In this document: positions 44,614-53,193 of the stretch, one piece after another
Layout of the letters: every line of letters starts with the position of its first letter
How positions within the stretch are numbered: the first letter of the stretch is position 1
Source: Planctomycetota bacterium
GTDB lineage: Bacteria; Planctomycetota; UBA1135; GCA-002686595
Direction: 5' to 3'
NCBI GenBank assembly: GCA_016712565.1
Contig: JADJQU010000003.1
Span: 186,001 to 250,000 of the forward strand
DNA: 64,000 nt
Program-made: the position numbers and the translations under genes
Notes under the pieces: model-generated
The model's input: only the letters and a program-made list of their open reading frames with translations
Told to the model about the DNA's origin: nothing
Databases searched by the model: none

Positions 44614-45120
44614 ATGGCCAGACGATTCCTCACCGCCGAAGATGTGCGCAGCGCAAAGTCGCGCGAGATCGTCGTCGACGAGCAGACGCTCGTGACCCCC
44701 CAGGCCCAGGAGGCGGCCGCGGCCGCCGGCATCTCGATCCGCGCCGGGGGCGGTGCCTGGGTCGAGCCCAAGCCCGACCGCGGTCCGGACGCCGAGCGCG
44801 CCCAGCGGGCCCTGCCGAACCTGCCCGAGCCCGCCGAGGGCGGCGAGCCGGGAGGTGGCGCGGTGATCACGGCCGTGGGCAAGAACCGCGCCGGCGTGCT
44901 CGCCGAACTCACCAGCGCCCTGGCCCAGGCCGGCGTCAGCGTGCACGACATCTCCCAGCGGGTGGTCGACGGCTACTTCCACCTGATCCTGGTGGTGGAG
45001 CTGGACCCGGGAACCAGTTTTGGTCCGGTGAAGCAGCGCCTGGAGTGCCTCGGCGGCCCCGAGGACTACGCCGTGCGCGTGATGCACCAGCGCGTGTTCC
45101 GTTACATGCACCGGGTCTGA
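44614..45120 (+). CDS. ACT-domain protein (UPF0237 type) fused to a EutQ/EutT-like N-terminal motif
   Basis: A 168-residue protein. Residues 1-45 (FLTAEDVRSAKSREIVVDEQ, then TLVTPQAQEAAAAAGISI) carry the EutQ/EutT-like motif. A Pro/Glu/Gly linker (~50-82) follows. Residues ~83-168 are an ACT domain: AVITAVGKNRAGVLAELTSALAQ, then GVSVHDISQRVVDGYFHLILVVEL. Elsewhere the ~90-residue UPF0237 ACT protein stands alone next to UPF0210/DUF711; ACT domains usually bind small ligands such as amino acids. The start ATG has an AAGAGG site. Fusion of a BMC-type motif to the ACT domain strongly suggests that the ACT-DUF711 pair works with this shell. Confidence 0.88.
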   Translation: MARRFLTAEDVRSAKSREIVVDEQTLVTPQAQEAAAAAGISIRAGGGAWVEPKPDRGPDAERAQRALPNLPEPAEGGEPGGGAVITAVGKNRAGVLAELTSALAQAGVSVHDISQRVVDGYFHLILVVELDPGTSFGPVKQRLECLGGPEDYAVRVMHQRVFRYMHRV

Positions 45121-45134
45121 ACGAGGCCCACGCC

Positions 45135-46499
45135 GTGCCCTTCAACGATCACGAAATCCTGGAGACCGTGCGCATGTTCGAGCTGGAGACGCTCGACATC
45201 CGCACCACCACCCTGGGGATCAACCTGCTGGACTGCGCCGACCCGGACCTGGAGGCCACCTGCGAGAAGATCTACGCGAAGATCGTGCACCACGCGCGGC
45301 ATCTGGTGGCGACCGCCAACTCGATCACCGCCGACTACGGCATCCCGATCGTCAACAAGCGCATCGCCACCACGCCGATCGCCCTGGTCGCGGCGGCCTG
45401 CGGTTCGCGGGACCTGGTGCCGATCGCGCGCGCCATGGACGCCGCCGCCCGGGAGTGCGGCGTGGACTTCATCGGCGGCTTCACGGCCTACGTCTACAAG
45501 GGGCTGTCCAACGCCGACCGCGCGCTCATGGAGTCGATCCCCGGGGCCCTGGCCGAGACCGAGCGGGTTTGCTCGTCGGTGGCCCTGGCCTCCACGCGCG
45601 CGGGCATCAACATGGATGCCGCGGCGCGCTTTTCCGAGCTGGTGCTCGAAACCGCGCGTCTGACGGCCTCCCGCGGCGGGCTGGGGTGCGCCAAGCTGGT
45701 GTGCTTCGCCAACGCCGTGGAGGACAACCCCTTCGTCGCCGGCGCGCACATCGGGGTCGGGGAAGCCGAGACCGTGGTCAACGTGGGGGTCTCCGGCCCG
45801 GGCGTCGTGCGCTCGGCCCTGGCGCGCCTGAGTCCCGACGCGGACCTCCTGGCCGTGGCCGAAACCGTCAAGCGCACCGCCTTCAAGATCACGCGCATGG
45901 GCGAGCTGGTGGGCCGCGAGGCGGCGCGGCGCCTTGGCACGAGCTTCGGCATCGTGGACATCTCCCTGGCTCCGACCCCGGCCCAGGGCGACTCGATCAG
46001 CGACATCCTCGAGTTGATCGGCGTCGATCGCACCGGCGCCCCGGGCACCACCGTGGCCCTGGCCCTGCTCACGGACGCCATCAAGAAGGGCGGGGCCATG
46101 GCCTCTTCCAGCGTCGGCGGCCTCTCCGGGGCCTTCATCCCCGTCTCCGAGGATTCGGGGATGATCGCCGCCGTGCGCGACGGAGCCCTGTCGCTGGCCA
46201 AGCTCGAGGCCATGACTTCGGTGTGCTCCGTGGGCCTGGACATGGTCGCCGTGCCCGGCGACACGCCGGCGGCCACGATCCTCGGCATCATCGCCGACGA
46301 GATGGCCATCGGCATGGTCAACCACAAGACCACCGCCGTGCGGATCATCCCGGTCCCCGGGAAGGGCCCGGGCGAGACGGTGGAGTGGGGCGGGCTCCTC
46401 GGCACGGCCATCGTGCAGGACCCGGGCAAATTTTCCTGTGCGCGCCTGTTCGCCCGGGGGGGGCGCGTGCCTGCCCCCATCCAGAGCTACCGCAACTAG
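45135..46499 (+). CDS. UPF0210/DUF711 (PFL-like fold) protein in the BMC operon
   Basis: A 454-residue protein matching UPF0210 along its full length: LDIRTTTLGINLLDCADPDL, GIPIVNKRIATTPIALVAAA, GVDFIGGFTAYVYKG, ETERVCSSVALASTRAGINM, VVNVGVSGPGVV, GIVDISLAPTPAQGDS, GGLSGAFIPVSEDSGMI and the C-terminal GGRVPAPIQSY. The fold is related structurally to pyruvate formate-lyase-type barrels, but the glycyl-radical motif near the C-terminus is absent and no activating enzyme gene is nearby. Function is unknown in all bacteria. GTG 45135 gives the expected N-terminus; the frame is open further upstream. It lies 14 bases after the ACT gene, the conserved partner, and ends the BMC operon. It is the only non-dehydrogenase enzyme candidate in the locus. 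Confidence 0.93.
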   Translation: MPFNDHEILETVRMFELETLDIRTTTLGINLLDCADPDLEATCEKIYAKIVHHARHLVATANSITADYGIPIVNKRIATTPIALVAAACGSRDLVPIARAMDAAARECGVDFIGGFTAYVYKGLSNADRALMESIPGALAETERVCSSVALASTRAGINMDAAARFSELVLETARLTASRGGLGCAKLVCFANAVEDNPFVAGAHIGVGEAETVVNVGVSGPGVVRSALARLSPDADLLAVAETVKRTAFKITRMGELVGREAARRLGTSFGIVDISLAPTPAQGDSISDILELIGVDRTGAPGTTVALALLTDAIKKGGAMASSSVGGLSGAFIPVSEDSGMIAAVRDGALSLAKLEAMTSVCSVGLDMVAVPGDTPAATILGIIADEMAIGMVNHKTTAVRIIPVPGKGPGETVEWGGLLGTAIVQDPGKFSCARLFARGGRVPAPIQSYRN

Positions 46500-46561
46500 C
46501 GCCCGGTTCAGGCCGCGGGGCGTTTCGCACCGGAAACAGGTCCGCTGCTCAAGACTGAACA

Positions 46562-48121
46562 GTGGGTTGCCGAAGCTGGAACGTGGAAGCGTCCCAAGCA
46601 ACCCCGTGCACGAGCAAGCCGCGACTCTTGCTCGTGGACGACTCGCCGGCGTTGCTCGCCGCGCTGGCGCGCATGCTCGAGCCCGGGCATGACGTGGTTC
46701 AGGCCGCTTCCGGCGCCGAGGGGCTGCAGCGTCTGTCCGATGCCGGCCCCTTCGACGTGGTGATCAGCGACGAGGAGATGCCGGGCCTTCAGGGGACGGA
46801 ATTCCTTTCGGAGGTGCATCGGCGCGCACCCGCCACGGTGGGCATCCTGCTCACGGGCATGGCCGACGTCTCCCTGGCGATCCGCGCCCTGCACACCGGG
46901 CACGTGCTGCGCTTCCTCGAGAAGCCCTGCAGCCAGGAGGCCCTGCTGGCCGCCGTCCAGGATTGCGTGCGCGAACACCGGCGGCTGTTGCGCGAGCGCG
47001 AGCGCGAAGGCGAGGGCGAGAGCGCCCGCGGAGCCCTCTGGGAGTTCAACGCCGCGCTCACCAGCCGGATTCGCGAGCAGACCCAGGCCCTGTTCCGGCT
47101 GAATCGATTCCTGGGCGACCTGAACAGCGCCGAGTCCCTGTCGCAGATCGCCGCCCTGGCGGTGGACACGCTGGCGGCCGTGTTGCCGGAGCGGGCCGTG
47201 CGCATCGACTTGGGCTCCAGCCTGGCGGACCTCAGCGCCTCGGCCCGTGTGGGCGGCGAATTCCAAGGCGACCGCCACGTGGAGGAAGTGGTGGGATCCC
47301 ACGGGACCGTGGGCCTGATCGTGGCCGACACGTTCTGCAAGGGACACCGCGGCTTCTCCCGCGTGCAGCGGGAGGCGCTCCACGCCGTGGCCTCCGCCAT
47401 CGCGGTCGCGAGCCACAACGTCCTGCGGCGCGTCGAGCGCGACGAGGCCCAGCAGGCGACCATCGTGGCCCTGGCGCGCCTCGCCGAACAACGCGACAAC
47501 GAGACGGGCAAGCACCTGGAGCGCGTCAGCCTCTACTGTCGTCTGATCGCCGAGGGACTGCGCGAGGACGGCCAGTGCACCGAGCAGATCAGCGATGCCT
47601 GGATCGACGACCTGGTGCGCTCGGCGCCGCTGCACGACATCGGCAAGGTGGGCATCCCCGACCACATCCTGCTCAAGCCCGCCAAGCTCTCGCCGGAAGA
47701 ATGGGCGATCATGAAGCGCCACACCGAGATCGGCGCGCGGACCCTGCGCGAAGTGATCCGCGAGGGAAGCGAGCAGGAGTTCCTGCGCATGAGCCTGGAG
47801 ATTGCCTGGTGCCACCACGAGAAGTGGGACGGCAGCGGCTACCCGCGCGGCCTGCGGGGCGAGGACATCCCGCTCTGCGCGCGCATCCTGGCCCTGGCGG
47901 ATGTGTACGACGCCCTGACCACGGTGCGGCCCTACAAGGACGCCTGGTCCCACGCCCGCGCCGTCGAGTGGGTGCGGCAGGGTGCGGGGGAGCACTTCGA
48001 CCCGCGCGTGGCGCAGGCGTTCCTCTCCAGGCACGATCGCGCGGACTTCATTCGCGCGAGGCTGGCCGACACGGCCGAGGACCTCGTGGGCTGGATGCGG
48101 GCCATCGCGCGCGCGGGTTGA
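46562..48121 (+). CDS. Response regulator with REC, GAF-like and HD-GYP domains
   Basis: A 519-residue protein. The receiver domain (~20-140) has RLLLVDDSP, phospho-acceptor Asp70 in VISDEEMPG and a FLEKP lysine. A coiled coil leads into a GAF-like region (~190-300). The HD-GYP domain (~305-510) has HDIGKVGIPD (His358-Asp359), a CHHEKWDGSGYPRGL block and a TTVRPYKDAWSH ending. It is predicted to hydrolyse cyclic di-GMP. The start could be the GTG at 46562 or 46583. It lies 62 bases after the DUF711 gene on the same strand, but there is no evidence that it belongs to the BMC operon. No histidine kinase is adjacent. Confidence 0.92.
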   Translation: MGCRSWNVEASQATPCTSKPRLLLVDDSPALLAALARMLEPGHDVVQAASGAEGLQRLSDAGPFDVVISDEEMPGLQGTEFLSEVHRRAPATVGILLTGMADVSLAIRALHTGHVLRFLEKPCSQEALLAAVQDCVREHRRLLREREREGEGESARGALWEFNAALTSRIREQTQALFRLNRFLGDLNSAESLSQIAALAVDTLAAVLPERAVRIDLGSSLADLSASARVGGEFQGDRHVEEVVGSHGTVGLIVADTFCKGHRGFSRVQREALHAVASAIAVASHNVLRRVERDEAQQATIVALARLAEQRDNETGKHLERVSLYCRLIAEGLREDGQCTEQISDAWIDDLVRSAPLHDIGKVGIPDHILLKPAKLSPEEWAIMKRHTEIGARTLREVIREGSEQEFLRMSLEIAWCHHEKWDGSGYPRGLRGEDIPLCARILALADVYDALTTVRPYKDAWSHARAVEWVRQGAGEHFDPRVAQAFLSRHDRADFIRARLADTAEDLVGWMRAIARAG

Positions 48122-48226
48122 GCCGCGCGCCTGCTCCGGGATCCCGGAACCGGGACGTCTGCCGGCGCGGCGGGCCCTGGAAGAGCCCGACTTTGCTGGT
48201 GCGAAACAGCCAGCCTGCACTTTGGG

Positions 48227-48976
48227 GTGCTGTGGACAACCTCCGGGGCGGCGCTAACCTATCCGCCCCGCGAAGCCGTCGGGGCCCCCTTGGTCCAGCA
48301 TCCCGTACGCATCTACCTGGTCGGCAGCCACTCCACGGGCAAGACCACGCTGGCGCGCTGGATTCGCGACCGCTACGGACTGCCGATGATCGCCGAAGTG
48401 GCGCGCGGCGTGCTGGCTGAGCTGGAATCGCCCCTGGAGCAGATCCGCTCGAACCTGGACATCGTCGATCGCTATCAGGCGCGGGTTTTCGAGCGCCAGA
48501 TCGCCGCCGAGCGTGAGCAGCTCTCGAGTTTTGTTTCGGACCGGGCCTTCTGCAACCTGGCCTACGCCGCCCACCACTCCACCGTGCTGGCGCGGCTGGT
48601 GTCCCAGCGGAACTTCACCGAGTACATGGAGTCGGTGCGCACCGGCATCGTGTTCTTCCTGCGTCCCCATCGGGAGCTCCTGGCCGAAGACGGCGTGCGC
48701 GCCTCCGTGGCCTGGGAGGAAGTGCTGCGCATCGACGGCATGGTCAAGCTGCTGCTGGAGATGCACGCCGTGCCCTACGTCCCCTGCGAGTCGCTGTCGA
48801 TGCAGGAGCGCGTGCGCCTGGTGGAGAGCGTGCTCGCGCTCGCCGGAGTGCCGACCCTCGAATCCCAGAAGCCCGAGCTGCCCTTCGGCGAGCCCCTGAA
48901 GCAGATTGCCCCGCGGCAGCGCGGTGCCACGCCCGTCCCTCCCGCGCGCGCGCCTCGAACGGCACCGCCGGGCTGA
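48227..48976 (+). CDS. P-loop ATPase, NadR/AAA_28-like
   Basis: Up to 249 residues. The P-loop is VGSHSTGKTTLARW. It is followed by YGLPMIAEVARGVLAELE and SDRAFCNLAYAA, the latter with the Walker-B-like Asp, and FFLRPHRELL. The pattern is that of the AAA_28 family, which includes the ribosylnicotinamide-kinase domain of NadR. A helical C-terminal part and a basic Pro-rich tail follow. The frame opens at a GTG at 48227, but the conserved region starts only ~28 residues in; a TTG at 48290 could be the true start. Substrate unknown. Confidence 0.75.
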   Translation: MLWTTSGAALTYPPREAVGAPLVQHPVRIYLVGSHSTGKTTLARWIRDRYGLPMIAEVARGVLAELESPLEQIRSNLDIVDRYQARVFERQIAAEREQLSSFVSDRAFCNLAYAAHHSTVLARLVSQRNFTEYMESVRTGIVFFLRPHRELLAEDGVRASVAWEEVLRIDGMVKLLLEMHAVPYVPCESLSMQERVRLVESVLALAGVPTLESQKPELPFGEPLKQIAPRQRGATPVPPARAPRTAPPG

Positions 48977-49035
48977 TTTCCTTTTCGCGTCACGATGTTC
49001 GACGCACTGCTGCGTCCAGACCCCAACGATCTGCA

Positions 49036-49793
49036 ATGCCCATCACCCCCCTGATCCTCGCCCTCGCTCCCCTGGCCCCGTTCTCTGCGGGCGCCGAACC
49101 GAGCACGCCCCCGGCGGCCCTGAGCCTGCAGGACAAGCCCCCGATGAACGTCTGGACGGGGGCGGTCAACGCCAGCGCCATCTTCACGGACGGCAACACG
49201 GAGACGCGTTCCGCCAACGCCGCCGCCGACGCCCAGTACCGCCGCGAGCACGACCGCACCACGCTCGGCGCGTTCTGGAACTACCAGGACGACAAGAGCG
49301 GCGTGCTCCAGCGCCGCACCGGAGCCCGGGCCCAGTACGACTACTTCTTCTCGGAGAAGAACTACGCCTTCGCCCAGACCAGCATCGAGAACGACAAGCA
49401 GGCCGACCTGGCCCGCCGCTGGATTCTCGGCGCGGGCGCCGGCCGCCAGTTCATCGAGGACGCCGTGCACAAGGTCTCGGCCGAACTCGGTCTCTCCTGG
49501 TTCGACGAGCACTTCAACAACTCGGCCGACCATGACTTCTTCGCCGCCCGCGGCGCCTACAAGTGGGATTGGGTGATCAACAAGGCCTGGACCTTCTTCC
49601 ACGGCGCCGAGATCTACCGTCCCTCGAGGACATCGAGGACGTGTACGCCAAGGTGGACACGCGCCTCAAGGTCGTCCTCAGCGAGAAGATGTTCGCCCAG
49701 GGCCAGTGGGTCATGGACTGGGACAACTCGCCCGCCACCGGCAAGGAGAGCGTGGACAACCGCTACATCCTGAGCGTCGGCTGGTCGTTCTGA
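49036..49793 (+). pseudogene. DUF481 outer-membrane protein with a single-base frameshift
   Basis: The first ~194 residues have a signal peptide and the beta-barrel pattern of DUF481 (YdiY-like): NVWTGAVNASAIFTDGNTET, YRREHDRTTLGAFWNYQDD, NYAFAQTSIENDKQADL and GAGAGRQFIEDAVHKV. At about 49618-49620 the frame is lost (...FHGAEIY, then RPSRTSR). The next frame continues the protein (PSLEDIEDVYAKVDTRLKVVL, ending DNRYILSVGWSF, a typical barrel C-terminus with final Phe). Loss of one C after TAC in a C-rich run restores a single protein of ~251 residues. It could be a real mutation, a phase-variable run or a sequencing error. Confidence 0.85.
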
Positions 49794-49830
49794 TTTCGGC
49801 AACTCCACAACCAACCACCAGGAGAGTCCC

Positions 49831-50178
49831 ATGGGAATGATGCAAGAATTCAAGGAATTCGCGATGAAGGGCAATGTCGTGGATCTCGCCGTCGGCGTGA
49901 TCATCGGCGCGGCCTTCGGCAAGATCGTGACTTCGCTGGTCAACGACGTTCTCATGCCGCCGATCGGCATGCTGATGGGCGGCGTCGACTTCAAGAACCT
50001 CCACGTCGTCCTGAAGGGCGACTACGCGGGCGACCTGGCCGCCGCCACCGCCGCCGGCGCGCCGGTGATCCGCTACGGCGCGTTCCTCCAGAGCGTGATG
50101 GACTTCCTGATCGTGGCCTTCTGCATCTTCATCATGGTCAAGCAGGTCAACCGCTTCGCCGGCCCGCCGAAGAAGTAG
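49831..50178 (+). CDS. mscL: Large-conductance mechanosensitive channel
   Basis: A 115-residue protein with the MscL signature: FKEFAMKGNVVDLAVGVIIGAAFGKIVTSLVNDVLMPPIG (TM1 and pore), a variable periplasmic loop, then VMDFLIVAFCIFIMVKQVNRF (TM2). The C-terminal cytoplasmic helix is short. An AGGAGAG ribosome-binding site precedes the ATG. It opens under membrane tension during hypo-osmotic shock. It follows the DUF481 gene by 37 bases; DUF481 proteins are often salt-induced, a plausible functional link. Confidence 0.97.
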   Translation: MGMMQEFKEFAMKGNVVDLAVGVIIGAAFGKIVTSLVNDVLMPPIGMLMGGVDFKNLHVVLKGDYAGDLAAATAAGAPVIRYGAFLQSVMDFLIVAFCIFIMVKQVNRFAGPPKK

Positions 50179-50224
50179 CGCCAGAACCGGCGGGGGCCTC
50201 GGCCCTCCGCGTCCCCGGGCCCGC

Positions 50225-51304
50225 CTACTCGGGCAATTCCAGTGCGCCGCGCAGCATCTCCAGGATGACGCGGCGCACTTTCGTCGGTGCGAGACCCGAG
50301 ACCTCCAGCGCGCCGCAGTGCTCGGCGAACCAGGCCCCCTGCGCGCCGCCGAACCACAGCTCCGGCGAGGGCGATCCCGTGGGCTGCGCGCGCCAGCGCA
50401 CGGGAGCGTCCAGGGCAGTGCCTTCCATTTCGTTCAGTCGCAGCGCCAGCTGCTCCAGATTGGGCCGTCCCAGGGCGGCGCGGGTCGGCAGGTCGAACCA
50501 GGAGAAGGTGGAGATCACCAGTCGATAGGTGGCGCCCGCGCCGCGGGGGCCCACCACCAGGGCGCGGTCTCGCACCGAGGGCGAGATCGCCGAGCCCGCG
50601 GGTGTGGGTCCCGCGAACAACGCGTGGCGCCCGGGATCGAAGGCCCCCGGGGATCCGGGACGGGCGGAGCGCGCCTCCGGGGCCGCGGTCCAGACGCACA
50701 GGTCCAGGTGCGCCAGGTCGTCCTTGGCCGCCCGCGACAGGTCCGCCCGGTCCGCCCGCAGAGAGGCCAGTGGCTCGGCGTACAGCGGCGCGAATTCCGA
50801 GTTGCGGCCGTCGAGCAGGTCAGCGAAGCGCTCGAACAGGTACTCGGTGGAGCGCAGGGAGCGCGCTTCGTCGTCCAGTCCCCGCAGTTGCGCGGCGATG
50901 GGGGAGCGCTCGCGGTCGGCGAAGGACCCCACCAGCGTGTCCAACACGAAGGCCCCTTCGTCCGCGCCCTGGAAGAAGTCGCCGGCCGCCGCCGCCGCGA
51001 TCAGGGCCCGCGCCCGGGGCAGGGCGAGCGTCGGCCGAAGCACGGCGAACAGGGCGGCGTTGCCGTCGGTGTCGTAGTGGTTGTTGACCAGGGCCGTAGA
51101 GCCCTGCGCGAGGCGCCGCTGCTCGGCCTGCTCCAGCGAGGAGAACGCCAGGGCGATCTCGCACGACAGGTCGCGCCGCAGGAACCTCGGCGTGCGATTC
51201 CCGGGCCAGTGGGACAGGTTCAGGCCCGGAGCGTCGAAGGCGCCGTCCACCGAAATCACCGGAGCGTCTCCGGGCTCGGTGCGGTAGGCGAGCGGCAGTT
51301 CCAC
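50225..51304 (-). CDS. Hypothetical protein, DUF6687-like
   Basis: A 359-residue soluble protein. Recognisable features are LNLSHWPGNRTPRFLR near residue 28, an NNHYDTDG motif (~94) that recalls the D-x-D-G metal sites of phosphoesterases, and AAAAGDFFQGADEGAF. The C-terminal half has WFDLPTRAALGRPNLEQLALRL. I believe this corresponds to the DUF6687 family, but that is from memory. No signal peptide. It is the last gene of a minus-strand group after two TPR proteins and converges on mscL. Confidence 0.65.
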   Translation of the reverse strand: MELPLAYRTEPGDAPVISVDGAFDAPGLNLSHWPGNRTPRFLRRDLSCEIALAFSSLEQAEQRRLAQGSTALVNNHYDTDGNAALFAVLRPTLALPRARALIAAAAAGDFFQGADEGAFVLDTLVGSFADRERSPIAAQLRGLDDEARSLRSTEYLFERFADLLDGRNSEFAPLYAEPLASLRADRADLSRAAKDDLAHLDLCVWTAAPEARSARPGSPGAFDPGRHALFAGPTPAGSAISPSVRDRALVVGPRGAGATYRLVISTFSWFDLPTRAALGRPNLEQLALRLNEMEGTALDAPVRWRAQPTGSPSPELWFGGAQGAWFAEHCGALEVSGLAPTKVRRVILEMLRGALELPE

Positions 51305-51323
51305 GGGGGAGGCCGGCCGCGAG

Positions 51324-53165
51324 CTAGCCCCCGGCGGGCTTGTCGGTCTTGGCGGAGGCCTCGGCCGCGCGCTTGTCGATCAGCTTCTGCACCAGGCGCA
51401 CGTTGTTGCGCGTGTCCCGCAGGGCGATGTTCACCGCGGCGCGCGTGTCGGGGGACAGGTCGGTGCGCTTGAGCACCGCCGTGGCCTCCTCGAACCCCTT
51501 CTGGTACATGGCCTTCGCACGCTCGAGATCGCGCACGAAGTAGTAGTGCAGCATCACCGCCGTGTCGTTGAGGTAGTTGGGGTTGGTGGACTCCAGCTCC
51601 AGGACCGTCTCGTAGGCGGCCAGGGAGCGCTCCCACAGGCGGTTGACCAGGGCCTCGTCGAAGGGCTTGGGCGCCGGGCCCAGGGCGCCCTGGGTGCCGC
51701 GCAGGCGATCGCCCTCGTCGCGCAGGAACAACCCCAGGTTGTTCCAGTGGCGCGAATTCTCCGCCTCGCGGGGGACCATGCGGGTGATCAGCTCACAGGC
51801 GAAGGCCGCCTCCAGGTTGAGCACGCCCCCGGGGTGATTCTCCTCGGTGACGGACCATTGGATCAGGCCCTCCAGGCGCGCGGTGTTGCCCGGCACGTCG
51901 AAGGAGAGCGCGTTGAGCAGTCCGCCCGGATCCAGGGGCGGCGGCGCATCCGGTTGGTCCGAGGGCTCGCTCAGGGCCTGGTAGCTGTGCAGCGCCTCGA
52001 AGCACTTGGCGAAGGCCCGCTGGTCGAACCGCACGCGATAGAGATAGTAGAGGCAGTTGGTGAACTTGGGGTTCTTGGCCAGGGCCTGCTCGAAGGCCTG
52101 TTCGGCACCCGCCAGGTTCTTCTCGCCGTAGCGGCAGTAGCCGACCCACCAGAGCAGCGTGGCGTCGGCGGCACTGCCGGCCGCGGCCGCGCCGTGGGCG
52201 GCGGTCCAATCGGCCTGCGCGCCCTCCAGGATGGGGAGCAACTGGGCTCCCGTCAGGGACGCGCTCATGCCGGCGTAGTCGGCCGTGGCCGGATCGAGGG
52301 CGATGGCCCGCCGCCAGGCGGTGGAGGCCTTGGCCTGGTCCTGCTTCCACAATTGCGCGGTGCCCAGCTGCATCTGGGCCTGCTGCGCCGCGGCCACATG
52401 GCGCGCCTCGGGCGGGTTGCCGCACAGGGTGGTCGCCTGCTCGAAGGCTGCCACCGCCGCGCTCCACTCCTCGTCGGCCGCGGCGCGCTTCTCGTCCTCG
52501 TTCGTCCAGGTGGTGAAGGCCGCCAGGGCGATGCGGCCGCGCAGCAGCTGCTTCCAGGGATCCAGGGGCGCGATGCGGATGGCCTTCTCCGCGGCCGCCC
52601 GGCCCAATTCGAATTCCCGCGTGTACCAGGTGCTGGCCGCCAGGGTGGACCACGCGTCCCCGAAGCGCGGCTCGTCCTTCGAGGTGACGACCTTCAGGTG
52701 GCGCACCGCATCCTCGAACTGGGAGCCGGTGACCGCGGTGGTTTGGCCCGAGAGCACCTCGCGCTCGGCCAGGGCGTGGAATCCCGTGCCGTACAGGTAG
52801 TCCAGTTCGAGGGCGCCCGGATGGGCGCGAGCGAGCTCGTCCACTTCCAGCAGGACTTCCTCGATCAGGCCCTTGGCGATCTTGGCCCGCAAGACGAAGG
52901 CGTGGGTGCCCAGGGAGGCGCGGTCCTGGGCCTCCGCCTGCTGGAACAGAGCCAGGGCCTCGTCGATGCGCCCTTCGGCGAGGTGCGCGCGACCCGCGGC
53001 CAGGAGTTCCTCCACTGGATCGGATTTTCCGCTCTGCGCCCCGTCGGCTTGCAGCAGCACCGAGGTCCGAGCGAAGGGCCGGGCGGGCGCCGCCGTGGGG
53101 TCCGCGCCCAACACGGTTCGGGGCGACAGGATCAGCGCAAGCAAAAGCAGCGTGGAGCGGGTCAT
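51324..53165 (-). CDS. Secreted TPR-repeat protein
   Basis: About 613 residues with a signal peptide (MTRSTLLLLALILSPRTVLG). It is helical throughout, with TPR-type signatures: VEELLAAGRAHLAEGRIDEALALFQQA, EKNLAGAEQAFEQALAKNP, and further weak repeats. There is no catalytic motif. The ATG at 53165 begins the signal peptide; the longer open frame upstream overlaps the next gene and is not needed. Likely a periplasmic scaffold. It lies 28 bases after the TPR lipoprotein gene on the same strand, so both are probably one transcript. Confidence 0.82.
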   Translation of the reverse strand: MTRSTLLLLALILSPRTVLGADPTAAPARPFARTSVLLQADGAQSGKSDPVEELLAAGRAHLAEGRIDEALALFQQAEAQDRASLGTHAFVLRAKIAKGLIEEVLLEVDELARAHPGALELDYLYGTGFHALAEREVLSGQTTAVTGSQFEDAVRHLKVVTSKDEPRFGDAWSTLAASTWYTREFELGRAAAEKAIRIAPLDPWKQLLRGRIALAAFTTWTNEDEKRAAADEEWSAAVAAFEQATTLCGNPPEARHVAAAQQAQMQLGTAQLWKQDQAKASTAWRRAIALDPATADYAGMSASLTGAQLLPILEGAQADWTAAHGAAAAGSAADATLLWWVGYCRYGEKNLAGAEQAFEQALAKNPKFTNCLYYLYRVRFDQRAFAKCFEALHSYQALSEPSDQPDAPPPLDPGGLLNALSFDVPGNTARLEGLIQWSVTEENHPGGVLNLEAAFACELITRMVPREAENSRHWNNLGLFLRDEGDRLRGTQGALGPAPKPFDEALVNRLWERSLAAYETVLELESTNPNYLNDTAVMLHYYFVRDLERAKAMYQKGFEEATAVLKRTDLSPDTRAAVNIALRDTRNNVRLVQKLIDKRAAEASAKTDKPAGG

Positions 53166-53193
53166 GATCGTGGTGGAGCGGGGTTCGGTGGGG

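Noticed and set aside
45135..46499. Glycyl radical enzyme of a GRM-type microcompartment
   Set aside because: The protein has a related fold but lacks the C-terminal glycyl-radical motif, and no radical SAM activase is nearby.
48130..48160. CCGGGATCCCGG palindrome as an operator
   Set aside because: Short palindromes are frequent in such GC-rich sequence and there is no regulator binding evidence.
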